Origin: Saprospiraceae bacterium
GTDB taxonomy: Bacteria > Bacteroidota > Bacteroidia > Bacteroidales > JAIPBB01
Reading direction: 5' to 3'
NCBI GenBank assembly: GCA_021739805.1
Contig: JAIPBB010000267.1
Span: forward strand, 1 to 7,718
DNA length: 7,718 bases
Shown: piece after piece, positions 1-7,589 of the stretch
Layout: each line of letters starts with the position of its first letter
Numbering within the stretch: the first letter of the stretch is position 1
Made by a program: the position numbers and the translations under genes
Notes under the pieces: generated by a model
What the model saw: the letters and a program-made list of their open reading frames with translations, nothing else
Databases searched by the model: none
What the model was told of the DNA's origin: nothing

Positions 1-173
1 TTGTAAAAGGCTACTACTTTTAATTCATTGTCTTCGATAAAAGCCGCAAGTTCATTCTTTTCATAATCTGAATAGCATGCCGGGTCAATAATTATACATT
101 CCTTAGTTTCGTCATAAAGCACAAAACTATTAACCTGAAAAGCATTGAAAATAAAGGTTTTTATTGTTATCAT
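1..173 (-). CDS. MBL-fold metallohydrolase, N-terminal part (cut by window edge)
   Basis: The minus strand from the ATG at 173 gives 57 codons with no stop, running off the left edge. The product begins MITIKTFIFNAFQVNSFVLY and continues with DETKECIIIDPACY around residues 21-34. This is the usual opening of small Bacteroidota metallo-beta-lactamase-fold hydrolases of the glyoxalase II (GloB-like) type, where two beta strands lead to an IIDPGCY-like turn; here the Gly is Ala. The metal-binding HxHxDH motif would lie just beyond the window, so activity cannot be judged. Such proteins are cytoplasmic hydrolases, often acting on thioesters, but the substrate is unknown. An in-frame TAA lies five codons upstream of the ATG, which fixes the start. 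The gene diverges from the large secreted-protein gene and is probably unrelated to it in function. A different MBL subfamily remains possible. Confidence 0.8.
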   Translation of the reverse strand, partial: MITIKTFIFNAFQVNSFVLYDETKECIIIDPACYSDYEKNELAAFIEDNELKVVAFY

Positions 174-196
174 TATATTTCTGATTTAGTTCACCG

Positions 197-227
197 CAAA
201 AATAAAATTTAGGTCTTAAATGGCAAA
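197..227 (-). promoter_or_regulatory. Bacteroidota-type promoter of the MBL-fold gene
   Basis: Read on the minus strand, TTTG at 227-224 is followed after 19 bases by TATTTTTG at 204-197. This matches the known Bacteroidota housekeeping consensus, TTTG at about -33 and TAnnTTTG at about -7. Transcription would begin near 190 and leave a leader of roughly 15-20 bases before the ATG at 173. A second -7-like octamer, TACTTTTG, lies at 231-224 but has no TTTG at the right distance. The assignment is by consensus match only. Confidence 0.6.
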
Positions 228-521
228 AGTAGTTTAATTTTATTTGTGTTAATTTCTTTCCAACCATACTACAATAAAAAAATATTTTTCCTGAAAGTAC
301 TGAATTTACAGTAGAGACAAATATATGTTAATAAGTTTCAAAAAAATAATTCACTTTTAGGGGTTACCTTTTTAAATTTTTGGAATTAATAGGTAAAAAT
401 TGTTATTATCTTTTAGATGTATTATTAAAAACAAGCCTTGCAATGTTACAGAGCTTATTATTAATATTATTCTCAATGAGCTTTTCCAAGCTCCCATCTT
501 CTAGTGTTTATATGCTTTCTT

Positions 522-542
522 ACACACACACACACACACACA
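522..542. repeat. (AC)10 dinucleotide microsatellite
   Basis: Ten AC units plus a final A run without interruption, in the intergenic region 181 bases upstream of the start codon of the large secreted-protein gene. Long pure dinucleotide tracts are uncommon in bacterial DNA and change length by replication slippage. At this position a length change could alter promoter spacing or leader structure, although no promoter is identified beside it. Confidence 0.95.
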
Positions 543-723
543 AATTGCGACTTTCGGACTGTTAGTATAAAAAATTGTTTCAAAAAATTTCTTATAAGAT
601 TTCTAAAACGGTATCCTGCCATGGGATTTTCATAAGGATAGTTCTTTAAGAATGGACAATTTAAAAAAGCAAAAATAAATAGGGAACAAATTAAATATTA
701 TAATAATAACTAAAACATATAAA

Positions 724-3700
724 ATGAAAACTATAATTAACATAAAAACAATAAAAGTCTCAATAATTTTAGTAATATTATGCTTTGGAGCAGAATTCAT
801 CTATGGTCAAACTGTTAGTGCATCAGATATGCAATATTTACCAAACTATAGCGAATATAATGAACCTAATTGGAAGCTAGTTTGGGATGATGATTTTTCA
901 TCCTTAGACCTAACCAAATGGAAAGTTTGGGACAATTACGATCAATGGGGTAAAGCTGGTTCTGTTTGTATTGATGATAACGTATCAGTTGCTAATGGAA
1001 AACTGAAACTTGATGTAAAAAAAGAAACCTACCAATGTCCAATAAATGCAAGTGGCCAAACTCCATATTATTGTTTCAGACAAAAGCAATCTTCAAATCC
1101 GAGTAGTTTTGCATATAATTATACAAGTGGCTTTGTTCAGTCTAAATGCAATTATGAAGTTGACTACGGATATATAGAGGCAAAAATTGCTTTTCCAGAT
1201 GAACCAGGTACTACATCCTGTTTTTGGACTTTAAACACTGAGTGTAATTCAATTGGAACAAATGCAGGAGAAATTGATATTGCTGAAGTTTGGGGAGTAA
1301 ATCAAGTTGATGGTCTTTTATTGCCAAAAGAGGAATTTTCAACTAATGTACACTTATGTTATCCTGATGATGATCCTCTTTGTAATGACCCTGATAGAAC
1401 TTTTGATGTATCAATTTTACCACAGTCCATAACAGCTTATCATATATATGGATTAGAGTGGACTCCAACAACTTTGAAATTTTATTTTAATGGAATCTTA
1501 GTAGATACAAAAGTAAATCCTGGAGTAGTGAACAAAGTCGATCTTTTGTTAAATAATTTTGTAGAAATGTTATATGAAGACCCTTTACTCTGGATTAGCT
1601 TTTCAAATAATACAATAAGCATGTATGTTGATTGGGTGAGAGTTTATGCACCTACTGATAATATTATTACAGAAGTCAAAAAACCATACTTAGTTAATCC
1701 TATTGATGATCCGGTAAATACTGGGAAAAAGCAAATTGATCTAATGTGGCAACTACCTTATGGTACTTCATCAACTAAAATATGTACAGTTGACTGGGGT
1801 ACTTCGATATATTATACAAATTCTGCAAATTTATCCGATAATGGAACAGATCATTTATATAAAAAAACAATTAACAATTTGCAGCCTAACACTAAATACT
1901 ATTATCGCGTTACAGTAAGTGCAACTGAAATATATACTGGTAATTTTATTACACCACCTGTAAACACATCACAAACAACTACATTCTATGCTTGTGGTAG
2001 TACGATTAGAGCTTCAGAGCCTTTGTCAGTTTCTGAACATAATGATGTTTGTGAGCAGATTTTAAATGAAATTTCTAATGATCCATCAAGCCAAACTCTT
2101 TTAATTCAGGCTAATGATTTTGTAACTGCCGATAATAAAGATTTTTGGCAAAGTGAATATTTCCGTAATGCTAATTGTGCTAATGCGGTTGCTTTAAGAT
2201 CCAAAATACCAATTATCGGACCTTTAGGTGAAAATGAAAGAAAGCTTCAATTTATAGATATGGATAATAATACCCTTTTTGACTTACCAAAATATAGTGG
2301 ACAAAACTTTAGAGATTATTTTCCATTTAATTATATTAATCCTTATGGTATTTTAATTCCTAATTCAGGAGGTCATGTAGATTATGAGTATCATCATAAG
2401 TTAGAGTATGGTCCTGTGCATTTTTGTTTCGCTGAAGTAGATGAATTAACAAAAAGTTCATCAGAAGTAGGTGTTGCATATATTAATGTAGCTTTAGGTG
2501 CTACAACAAAAGAATGGAAAGTGTTAAATTTTAATATTCCTCTTAAATCTATAAATGGAGACATCCTAAATTCTACAACCCTAGATGTTATAAGGAATTA
2601 TGCTTCTACAAACAATGCTCAATTAGTAATAATGGGACATGAAGATTATTATGCTCATTGGGTTGACAATGGAATACATTATTTAATTCTTGGAAACGGA
2701 GGAGAAACAACAAACGGAATTGATGACCAAAAAATCATGAATCAAACTACAAGTACTAGTAAATTCATATGTACATCAACAGTACCTCATTTTGCTAAAT
2801 TTAAAGTCGATGACAATTTTATGTATGTGGATATTATTCAAGGTGCTGATTACAATGGGTATTCAGCCGGAAGAATAATTGAAAAATTTGCTATACCTAA
2901 AACCCCGCTAATAACCACAAATGCTACATGGGATGCAGGTTCTTATCCTATTCTTATGGGTTCTAATGTACATATATATCAAAATAGTACACTTATAATT
3001 AAATCTGAAATTCAATTTGACGAAGACTTAGCCTTAAAAGTTTGGCATAGTGGAAATCTAGTTTTAAATGAACCAACATCAATATTAAGTCCTTATAAAG
3101 GATTTAATGAAAATTTAGATTTTGTCACCATAAGTGGCGGTAGTGTGATTAATTCTTACAAAAGTGTTTATAATAAGGAGCCAGAATATTGGAATGGAGT
3201 TTGGTTAGATGGACATATAAATTCAAATCAGGCATTCGTGAATGGCTATGCCGATCAAGGATATTTAACTATGAGTAATGGTGCTACAATAAAAAATGCC
3301 AAATGTGGAGTGTATTGTGGACGTGGAGGTATTTTAAAAGCATATAACTCGAATTTTATTAACAACAATACTGATGTTTCTATGCCACCATATGAAAACA
3401 CTTATGTTAACTCAAGCGGTCAAACCAAAATAACATCAAATAAAACAAGAATCTTAAATTGTAATTTTTTCACAACTGATGATTATGTTGATAACAATGC
3501 ACCTATTAGACATATTGAGCTATATGGTGTCAGGGGAGTTGATATTAAAGGTAACACATTCACAAACTCAAATTCAAATTGTACAGTAACATCCGACAAA
3601 GGAACCGGAATTTGGTCAAGTGAATCTTCCTATTTTGTAGATCATCTTTGTACAGACAACTCTACTTATCCATGTTCTAGTTATAAACCAAACACTTTTG

Positions 3701-5583
3701 AAGGTTTGTATTATGGAATAAAAAGTTCAATAATCAATAGCGACAAGGTAATTCAAATAAAAAATAGCGAATTTGATGGATGCTATCGAGGTGCTTATTT
3801 AAACAATACTTCTTCGGCTGTCGTTACTAATAATAAATGTACAATACCTGATTTCGATCCTAATTTAAGTTATGGCAGTTGGGATAACTACCCTTATGGC
3901 TTGTATCTTAATGGTGGCAAAGGATTTAAAGTTGAAGAAAACGATTTTTCATATTCTGGAAGTATTATTGGTGCAAGAGGAATTATTGTTCATAATACAG
4001 GTCCTTTAAATAATCAAATCTATAAAAATACTTTTGAAGGACTTTATATTGGTATCCAGCCGCAATTAAATAATAAAGATGCGACTGCTGCTACCGACAA
4101 TGGTCTTGGACTGTTTTGTAATATTAATGATAACCCAATGTATGATGTGTGGGTTTCTGGCAAAGCAGAATATCCGAGTATGGCTGGTGTTGGAATTGCA
4201 AAAGCACAGCAAATATCAGATGGAGTCTACCAATATCCAGCTGGAAATCAATTCAGTTCACGAACTCAATATTTTTTCGATTATGATTATAGTAATTTAG
4301 ATGCTGAGGGTTTGGATTACCATTATGATAATACAGTTGCCAATATGACGCCATTATATACTTCTAATATTATGCCATATATTATTGCTGTTGGTAGCAA
4401 TCAATGTCCATCAAAAATCAATACAGGTAATGGTATGGGTCAGTTATACGATGATGTATATACAGCACGCATAGCATACAATTCTTCAAAATTAATTCTT
4501 GATATTTGGAAAGATGGTGGTGTTGAAGACCTTGGCGAAGAAGTTGAAACAACCTTGCCATGGGATGCTTACCAGCAATTTAACGATTTAATGAATGAAA
4601 GCCCATATTTATCTGATGAAGTTTTAATTGCATTTATAGAAAATCCTGCTTTTACATCGCTTATGGTTAAGCTATTAATGATTGCTAATCCACAATCATC
4701 ACGCTCCGATGCTGTAATGCAGGCAATTTATGACAGAATCCCTGCACTTCCACAATCTTATATTGATGAAATTCTGGCAGAAGAATCAACAGGTTCTCAA
4801 CTTGACTTGTTGGAAGATAATGTTGCTGCCGATTATCGTCTTATTCGATCTATTGAAGAAGATATTAAACGCGAATATCGAACGGATACAATAAATGTTT
4901 GGGCTGAGGATAGCTTACTGGCTTTAATATCTCGTCAAAAGGATTTACCAGATAAATACGAATTAGCAAACCTTTATCTTATTCGTGAGCAATACGCCGA
5001 AATGAACTCATGTCTGGAAAATATTCCACAAAATTATGAATTGACTGAAGAATTATCAGTTGACCATACTAATTTTATTAGTATCTTTGAAATTGCTCAG
5101 GACATGTATGAAAACGATAAATATATAGGTGATTTAACAGATATTCAAAGAAGCAATCTTGAAAGCTTTGTTGAATTACAGCGTCCATTAGTTTCACAAA
5201 TGTCTTTGGCATTGCTAAAACGTGATAATCCTGATTATATCTATAATGAATTGATTTTTGAACCAAGTGAAAGTTCTTCACGTAAAGCAAATCCTAAGAT
5301 AAATTCTTTGGAAGCAGATAATAATAAGCCCTTATTTAAACTTTATCCAAATCCTGCTCACGATTACCTAACAGTTGAATACATAACTGCAGGAAAGCTT
5401 TATAATAAACTTTGGTTGGAGATATACGATTCACAAGGGAAACAGGTTTTCACCAAACAACTTCAAGGTGGAGATAATGAGGAATTAATAGGATTGAGTG
5501 ATTTGAGCTCTGGAACATATATGTACAGTTTCATTGCTGATGGTAAAGTTTTACATTCTGATAAATTGAATATTGAAAGATAA
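724..5583 (+). CDS. Secreted multidomain protein: GH16 glycosidase, degenerate purple-acid-phosphatase-like domain, beta-helix, T9SS sorting tail
   Basis: A 1619-residue protein. Residues 1-28 are a Sec signal peptide, with likely cleavage before Gln29 (FIYG|QT). Residues about 45-310 are a GH16 (laminarinase/agarase-type) domain. It has the hallmark GEIDIAE with nucleophile Glu183, helper Asp185 and acid/base Glu188, His210 in the following strand, YHIYGLEWTPTTLKFYFNG at 239-257 and the closing strand MYVDWVRVY. It should cut internal beta-glucan or galactan bonds. Residues about 320-415 resemble the purple acid phosphatase N-terminal fibronectin-like domain (NLQPNTKYYYRV), and about 418-726 resemble its metallophosphatase domain with most metal ligands replaced. 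Residues about 740-1215 form a right-handed beta-helix; NTFEGLYYGI (990-999) recurs as NTFEGLYIGI (1102-1111). Residues about 1240-1515 are mostly helical. Residues 1537-1619 are a T9SS type A sorting domain starting LFKLYPNPAHDYLTVEY. An in-frame TAA at 676 and no other ATG fix the start. The N-terminal half looks more AT-rich than the stalk and tail. GH16 and sorting calls are firm; exact substrate is unknown. Confidence 0.92.
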   Translation: MKTIINIKTIKVSIILVILCFGAEFIYGQTVSASDMQYLPNYSEYNEPNWKLVWDDDFSSLDLTKWKVWDNYDQWGKAGSVCIDDNVSVANGKLKLDVKKETYQCPINASGQTPYYCFRQKQSSNPSSFAYNYTSGFVQSKCNYEVDYGYIEAKIAFPDEPGTTSCFWTLNTECNSIGTNAGEIDIAEVWGVNQVDGLLLPKEEFSTNVHLCYPDDDPLCNDPDRTFDVSILPQSITAYHIYGLEWTPTTLKFYFNGILVDTKVNPGVVNKVDLLLNNFVEMLYEDPLLWISFSNNTISMYVDWVRVYAPTDNIITEVKKPYLVNPIDDPVNTGKKQIDLMWQLPYGTSSTKICTVDWGTSIYYTNSANLSDNGTDHLYKKTINNLQPNTKYYYRVTVSATEIYTGNFITPPVNTSQTTTFYACGSTIRASEPLSVSEHNDVCEQILNEISNDPSSQTLLIQANDFVTADNKDFWQSEYFRNANCANAVALRSKIPIIGPLGENERKLQFIDMDNNTLFDLPKYSGQNFRDYFPFNYINPYGILIPNSGGHVDYEYHHKLEYGPVHFCFAEVDELTKSSSEVGVAYINVALGATTKEWKVLNFNIPLKSINGDILNSTTLDVIRNYASTNNAQLVIMGHEDYYAHWVDNGIHYLILGNGGETTNGIDDQKIMNQTTSTSKFICTSTVPHFAKFKVDDNFMYVDIIQGADYNGYSAGRIIEKFAIPKTPLITTNATWDAGSYPILMGSNVHIYQNSTLIIKSEIQFDEDLALKVWHSGNLVLNEPTSILSPYKGFNENLDFVTISGGSVINSYKSVYNKEPEYWNGVWLDGHINSNQAFVNGYADQGYLTMSNGATIKNAKCGVYCGRGGILKAYNSNFINNNTDVSMPPYENTYVNSSGQTKITSNKTRILNCNFFTTDDYVDNNAPIRHIELYGVRGVDIKGNTFTNSNSNCTVTSDKGTGIWSSESSYFVDHLCTDNSTYPCSSYKPNTFEGLYYGIKSSIINSDKVIQIKNSEFDGCYRGAYLNNTSSAVVTNNKCTIPDFDPNLSYGSWDNYPYGLYLNGGKGFKVEENDFSYSGSIIGARGIIVHNTGPLNNQIYKNTFEGLYIGIQPQLNNKDATAATDNGLGLFCNINDNPMYDVWVSGKAEYPSMAGVGIAKAQQISDGVYQYPAGNQFSSRTQYFFDYDYSNLDAEGLDYHYDNTVANMTPLYTSNIMPYIIAVGSNQCPSKINTGNGMGQLYDDVYTARIAYNSSKLILDIWKDGGVEDLGEEVETTLPWDAYQQFNDLMNESPYLSDEVLIAFIENPAFTSLMVKLLMIANPQSSRSDAVMQAIYDRIPALPQSYIDEILAEESTGSQLDLLEDNVAADYRLIRSIEEDIKREYRTDTINVWAEDSLLALISRQKDLPDKYELANLYLIREQYAEMNSCLENIPQNYELTEELSVDHTNFISIFEIAQDMYENDKYIGDLTDIQRSNLESFVELQRPLVSQMSLALLKRDNPDYIYNELIFEPSESSSRKANPKINSLEADNNKPLFKLYPNPAHDYLTVEYITAGKLYNKLWLEIYDSQGKQVFTKQLQGGDNEELIGLSDLSSGTYMYSFIADGKVLHSDKLNIER

Positions 5584-5588
5584 TTTTT
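5176..5588 (+). repeat. Duplicated sorting-tail cassette, copy A (inside the large gene)
   Basis: This segment encodes residues 1485-1619 of the large protein, plus the stop codon and five T residues. It is repeated at 7185-7594. By hand alignment 113 of 135 residues match (about 84%), with one codon missing in the other copy. The last 40 residues are identical, and the last 62 bases (5527-5588) match base for base. Similarity stops just after the stop codon, before the hairpin that follows this copy. Confidence 0.95.
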
Positions 5589-5593
5589 AATTT

Positions 5594-5625
5594 AAGTCTC
5601 CAATCAAAATTGATTGGAGACTTTT
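5594..5625 (+). terminator. Hairpin with T-rich end between the two secreted-protein genes
   Basis: A perfect 14-base inverted repeat (5594-5607, AAGTCTCCAATCAA, and 5610-5623) is separated by only two bases, so the inner one or two pairs must open to form the loop. The right arm ends in TTTT (5622-5625) and then ATAA. It begins ten bases after the stop codon of the large gene, as expected for an intrinsic terminator. It lies only 12 bases before the ATG of the next gene, so it could also act as an attenuator or 3'-end stabiliser if the genes are co-transcribed. Confidence 0.75.
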
Positions 5626-5637
5626 ATAACTTTAATT

Positions 5638-7179
5638 ATGAAACGATTATTTACGACTCTAATTCTAGCATTATTAATTTACATTGTTGCATCTGCTCAG
5701 AGTTTTAATAAAACAGCTTATTTCTTTGGTGATTCAACTCATACTCATAATGAAATACTTTCAATTGTAAGAATTGGAAATAATTATTTTTTTTATAATG
5801 GGATAGTTGATAGTTTAAATCATCAATGGAATTCAGTAGTTAAAACAGATTTATATGGAAATTTAATAAACAAAAAACTTATTGGAGATACCAGCTATTT
5901 AATAAGCACATTCCCAGCAAATACAATTATTGTTGATAATGATAGTAATATAATAGTAATTGGACATGTTAAACATAATTCAACAGGTTATTGGGATGCA
6001 TATATCGCAAAACTAAATCAAAATCTTGATACTCTATGGACTAAAATATATGATTTACCTGATACTTTAGCAGGATGTTTAAGTGGTGAATATGTTTTAA
6101 ACGTGTTAACTTCTGTCAAACAAACTTTGGATGGTGGTTATATTATTACCGGAAAGTATTATATAAATTGTATAAATGTTAATGCAAATGAACGCTCATA
6201 TCTTCTAAAGCTTGACCAAGATGGTAATGTGGAATGGAGAAAGGTATATCAGAATGTTGCATCAATTTTTGATGTTAATATAACTCCTGATAGCGGTTAT
6301 GTATTTCCAGATTTTATGTCTGGATATGCCATTGCAAAAACTGACAAATTAGGAAATATTGAATGGAAAAGAACTCATAATAATGAAACTCATCTTGCAT
6401 CAGGTGCTATTTGTTTAACAAATAATAATGAAATAGTAAGTTTTGCACCTTATGTTTACTCTCATCCTGATACCTATACATACTTGTATGGTGTTCACGT
6501 AATAGAATATGATTTATCAGGAATAAAATTATGGGATAAAGAATATTTTATTCACCGTTCAATGAAGTGCCCAACCATACATCAAAGTTTTGAGATAGAG
6601 TGTTTGCCAAATAACTCAATAATCATTAATGGTACAGCTAAAGTAATTAATCCGGATTCAACTCTTGGCGGTTATAAAGGAGTAATGCTAAAACTAAATA
6701 GCAATGGTGATAGTTTATGGTCAAGATATTATCATATTGGTTCAGACTTTAGAGACGATTGCCAATTCAATGATTTAATCTTAACAAATGATGGTGGTTT
6801 CTTAGCAGCAGGATATCATAAACCTTATGTTGGAAGTTATAACGCAGGTGCATGGCTTGTAAAAATGGATAGTATGGGTTTTGCCCCGGGAAGTTACACA
6901 ATTGGTATTGAGAACAACGAATTAATAATTACGAATAATGTGAGGATTTATCCTAATCCTTCGAGTGATAATATAAATCTAAGTTTTGCTAAAAATCCTA
7001 GCTCACAGATTATATTACAAATTTATAATTCAGTTGGAGTTTTGGTAAAACAAAATCAGTTTCAAGCTAACAATCAAGAATATCGCATTAATATTGAAGA
7101 TTTAGAATCGGGGGTTTATTTTATTTCAATTCTTTCTGATAATAAGAAGTTGTTTAGTGATAAATTTATAAAAATGTAA
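5638..7179 (+). CDS. Secreted beta-propeller-like repeat protein with T9SS sorting tail
   Basis: A 513-residue protein of unknown function. Residues 1-20 are a signal peptide (MKRLFTTLILALLIYIVASA, cleaved before Gln21). Residues about 25-420 carry five or six diverged repeats in which a DGGY/F-x-x-x-G strand leads to a strand like YLLKLDQDGNVEWRKVY. Examples are at 66-81, 122-139, 165-205, 230-246, 285-304, 348-365 and 385-411. This pattern (acidic-x-x-Gly, then Trp-x-(Lys/Arg)) is seen in Bacteroidota secreted proteins thought to fold as beta-propellers; the fold is inferred. Residues about 436-513 are a complete T9SS type A domain (VRIYPNPSSDNINLSF ... ESGVYFISI ... DKFIKM). The frame is open from a TTG at 5614, but that lies in the hairpin; the ATG at 5638 directly precedes the signal peptide and is chosen. 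It lies 54 bases after the large gene. Its stop overlaps the ATG of the following fragment. No catalytic motif is visible; a binding or surface role is likely. Confidence 0.88.
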   Translation: MKRLFTTLILALLIYIVASAQSFNKTAYFFGDSTHTHNEILSIVRIGNNYFFYNGIVDSLNHQWNSVVKTDLYGNLINKKLIGDTSYLISTFPANTIIVDNDSNIIVIGHVKHNSTGYWDAYIAKLNQNLDTLWTKIYDLPDTLAGCLSGEYVLNVLTSVKQTLDGGYIITGKYYINCINVNANERSYLLKLDQDGNVEWRKVYQNVASIFDVNITPDSGYVFPDFMSGYAIAKTDKLGNIEWKRTHNNETHLASGAICLTNNNEIVSFAPYVYSHPDTYTYLYGVHVIEYDLSGIKLWDKEYFIHRSMKCPTIHQSFEIECLPNNSIIINGTAKVINPDSTLGGYKGVMLKLNSNGDSLWSRYYHIGSDFRDDCQFNDLILTNDGGFLAAGYHKPYVGSYNAGAWLVKMDSMGFAPGSYTIGIENNELIITNNVRIYPNPSSDNINLSFAKNPSSQIILQIYNSVGVLVKQNQFQANNQEYRINIEDLESGVYFISILSDNKKLFSDKFIKM

Positions 7180-7589
7180 TGAATTTGCAACGTCCATCAG
7201 TATCGCAAATGGCTTTGGCATTGTTAAAACGAGATAATCCTGATTATGCTTATAGCGAATTAATATTTGAACCAAGTGAAAGTTCTTCACGAAAAGCAAA
7301 TCCTAAGAATAGTTCTGTGGAAACAGATAAAAAATCTTTATTTAAACTTTTCCCAAACCCTGCATACGATTACGTAACAGTTGAATATAAAACATCAGGA
7401 AAACTTTATGATAAACTGTGGTTAGAAATTTATGATTCAAGAGGAAGAAAAGTATTTGCCAAGATCCTTCAAGGAGGTGATAATGAAGAATTAATAGGAT
7501 TGAGTGATTTGAGTTCTGGAACATATATGTATAGTTTCATTGCTGATGGTAAAGTTTTACATTCTGATAAATTGAATATTGAAAGATAA
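7179..7589 (+). pseudogene. Orphan T9SS sorting-tail fragment, paralogous to the end of the large gene
   Basis: An open frame of 136 codons whose product, from residue 3 onward, matches residues 1485-1619 of the large protein. It has the end of the helical stalk (LQRPSVSQMALALLKRDNPD), the linker and a full T9SS type A domain (LFKLFPNPAYDYVTVEY ... SDKLNIER). It has no signal peptide and no functional domain, so it could not reach the periplasm where the T9SS picks up substrates. That argues for a remnant of a longer paralog whose 5' part was lost. Its ATG overlaps the stop of the upstream gene (TAATG), so translation by reinitiation is possible. The frame is intact and many changes from the other copy are synonymous or conservative, so it decayed recently or its ancestor was under selection. 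A functional small protein cannot be excluded but is unlikely. Confidence 0.75.

Larger units (their letters stand above)
174..723. other. Divergent intergenic region, no convincing gene
   Basis: This 550-base stretch separates the divergent MBL-fold gene and the large secreted-protein gene. Its left end carries the promoter of the MBL gene. On the plus strand I see no full TTTG plus TAnnTTTG promoter for the large gene; the nearest partial match, TATCTTTT at 407-414, is far upstream. Other structures are a small hairpin at 478-493 (GAGCTT, loop TTCC, AAGCTC), an (AC)10 tract at 522-542, and a 10-base perfect palindrome TCTTATAAGA at 590-599 that could be an operator half-site or chance. The 61-codon open frame at 380-565 ends in Thr-His repeats from the AC tract and has no recognisable family, so it is not called as a gene. 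The last 40 bases before 724 are almost all A and T, typical of Bacteroidota translation starts. Confidence 0.6.

Noticed and set aside
380..565. Open frame of 61 codons in the intergenic region, rich in Leu and Ser and ending in Thr-His repeats
   Set aside because: The repeats come only from the AC microsatellite, there is no family resemblance, and the composition is that of chance AT-rich sequence.
724..810. Possible lipoprotein signal around Cys20 of the large protein
   Set aside because: The residue before the Cys is Leu, not Gly, Ala or Ser, and a good signal peptidase I site follows at Gly28-Gln29. A T9SS tail also fits a non-lipoprotein.
4079..4300. 73-codon plus-strand frame inside the large gene
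   Set aside because: It lies wholly within the firm 1619-codon frame, out of phase, with no recognisable domain.
5078..5290. 70-codon minus-strand frame opposite the stalk of the large gene
   Set aside because: It is antisense to well-supported coding sequence and the product resembles nothing known.
5614..5640. TTG start giving eight extra residues on the propeller-like protein
   Set aside because: The TTG sits in the right arm of the hairpin, and the extra residues would precede a normal signal peptide that starts cleanly at the ATG at 5638.
7161..7190. Programmed -1 frameshift joining the propeller-like gene to the tail fragment
   Set aside because: The AAAAA run before the stop does not form a standard slippery heptamer, and the upstream gene already has a complete sorting domain of its own.
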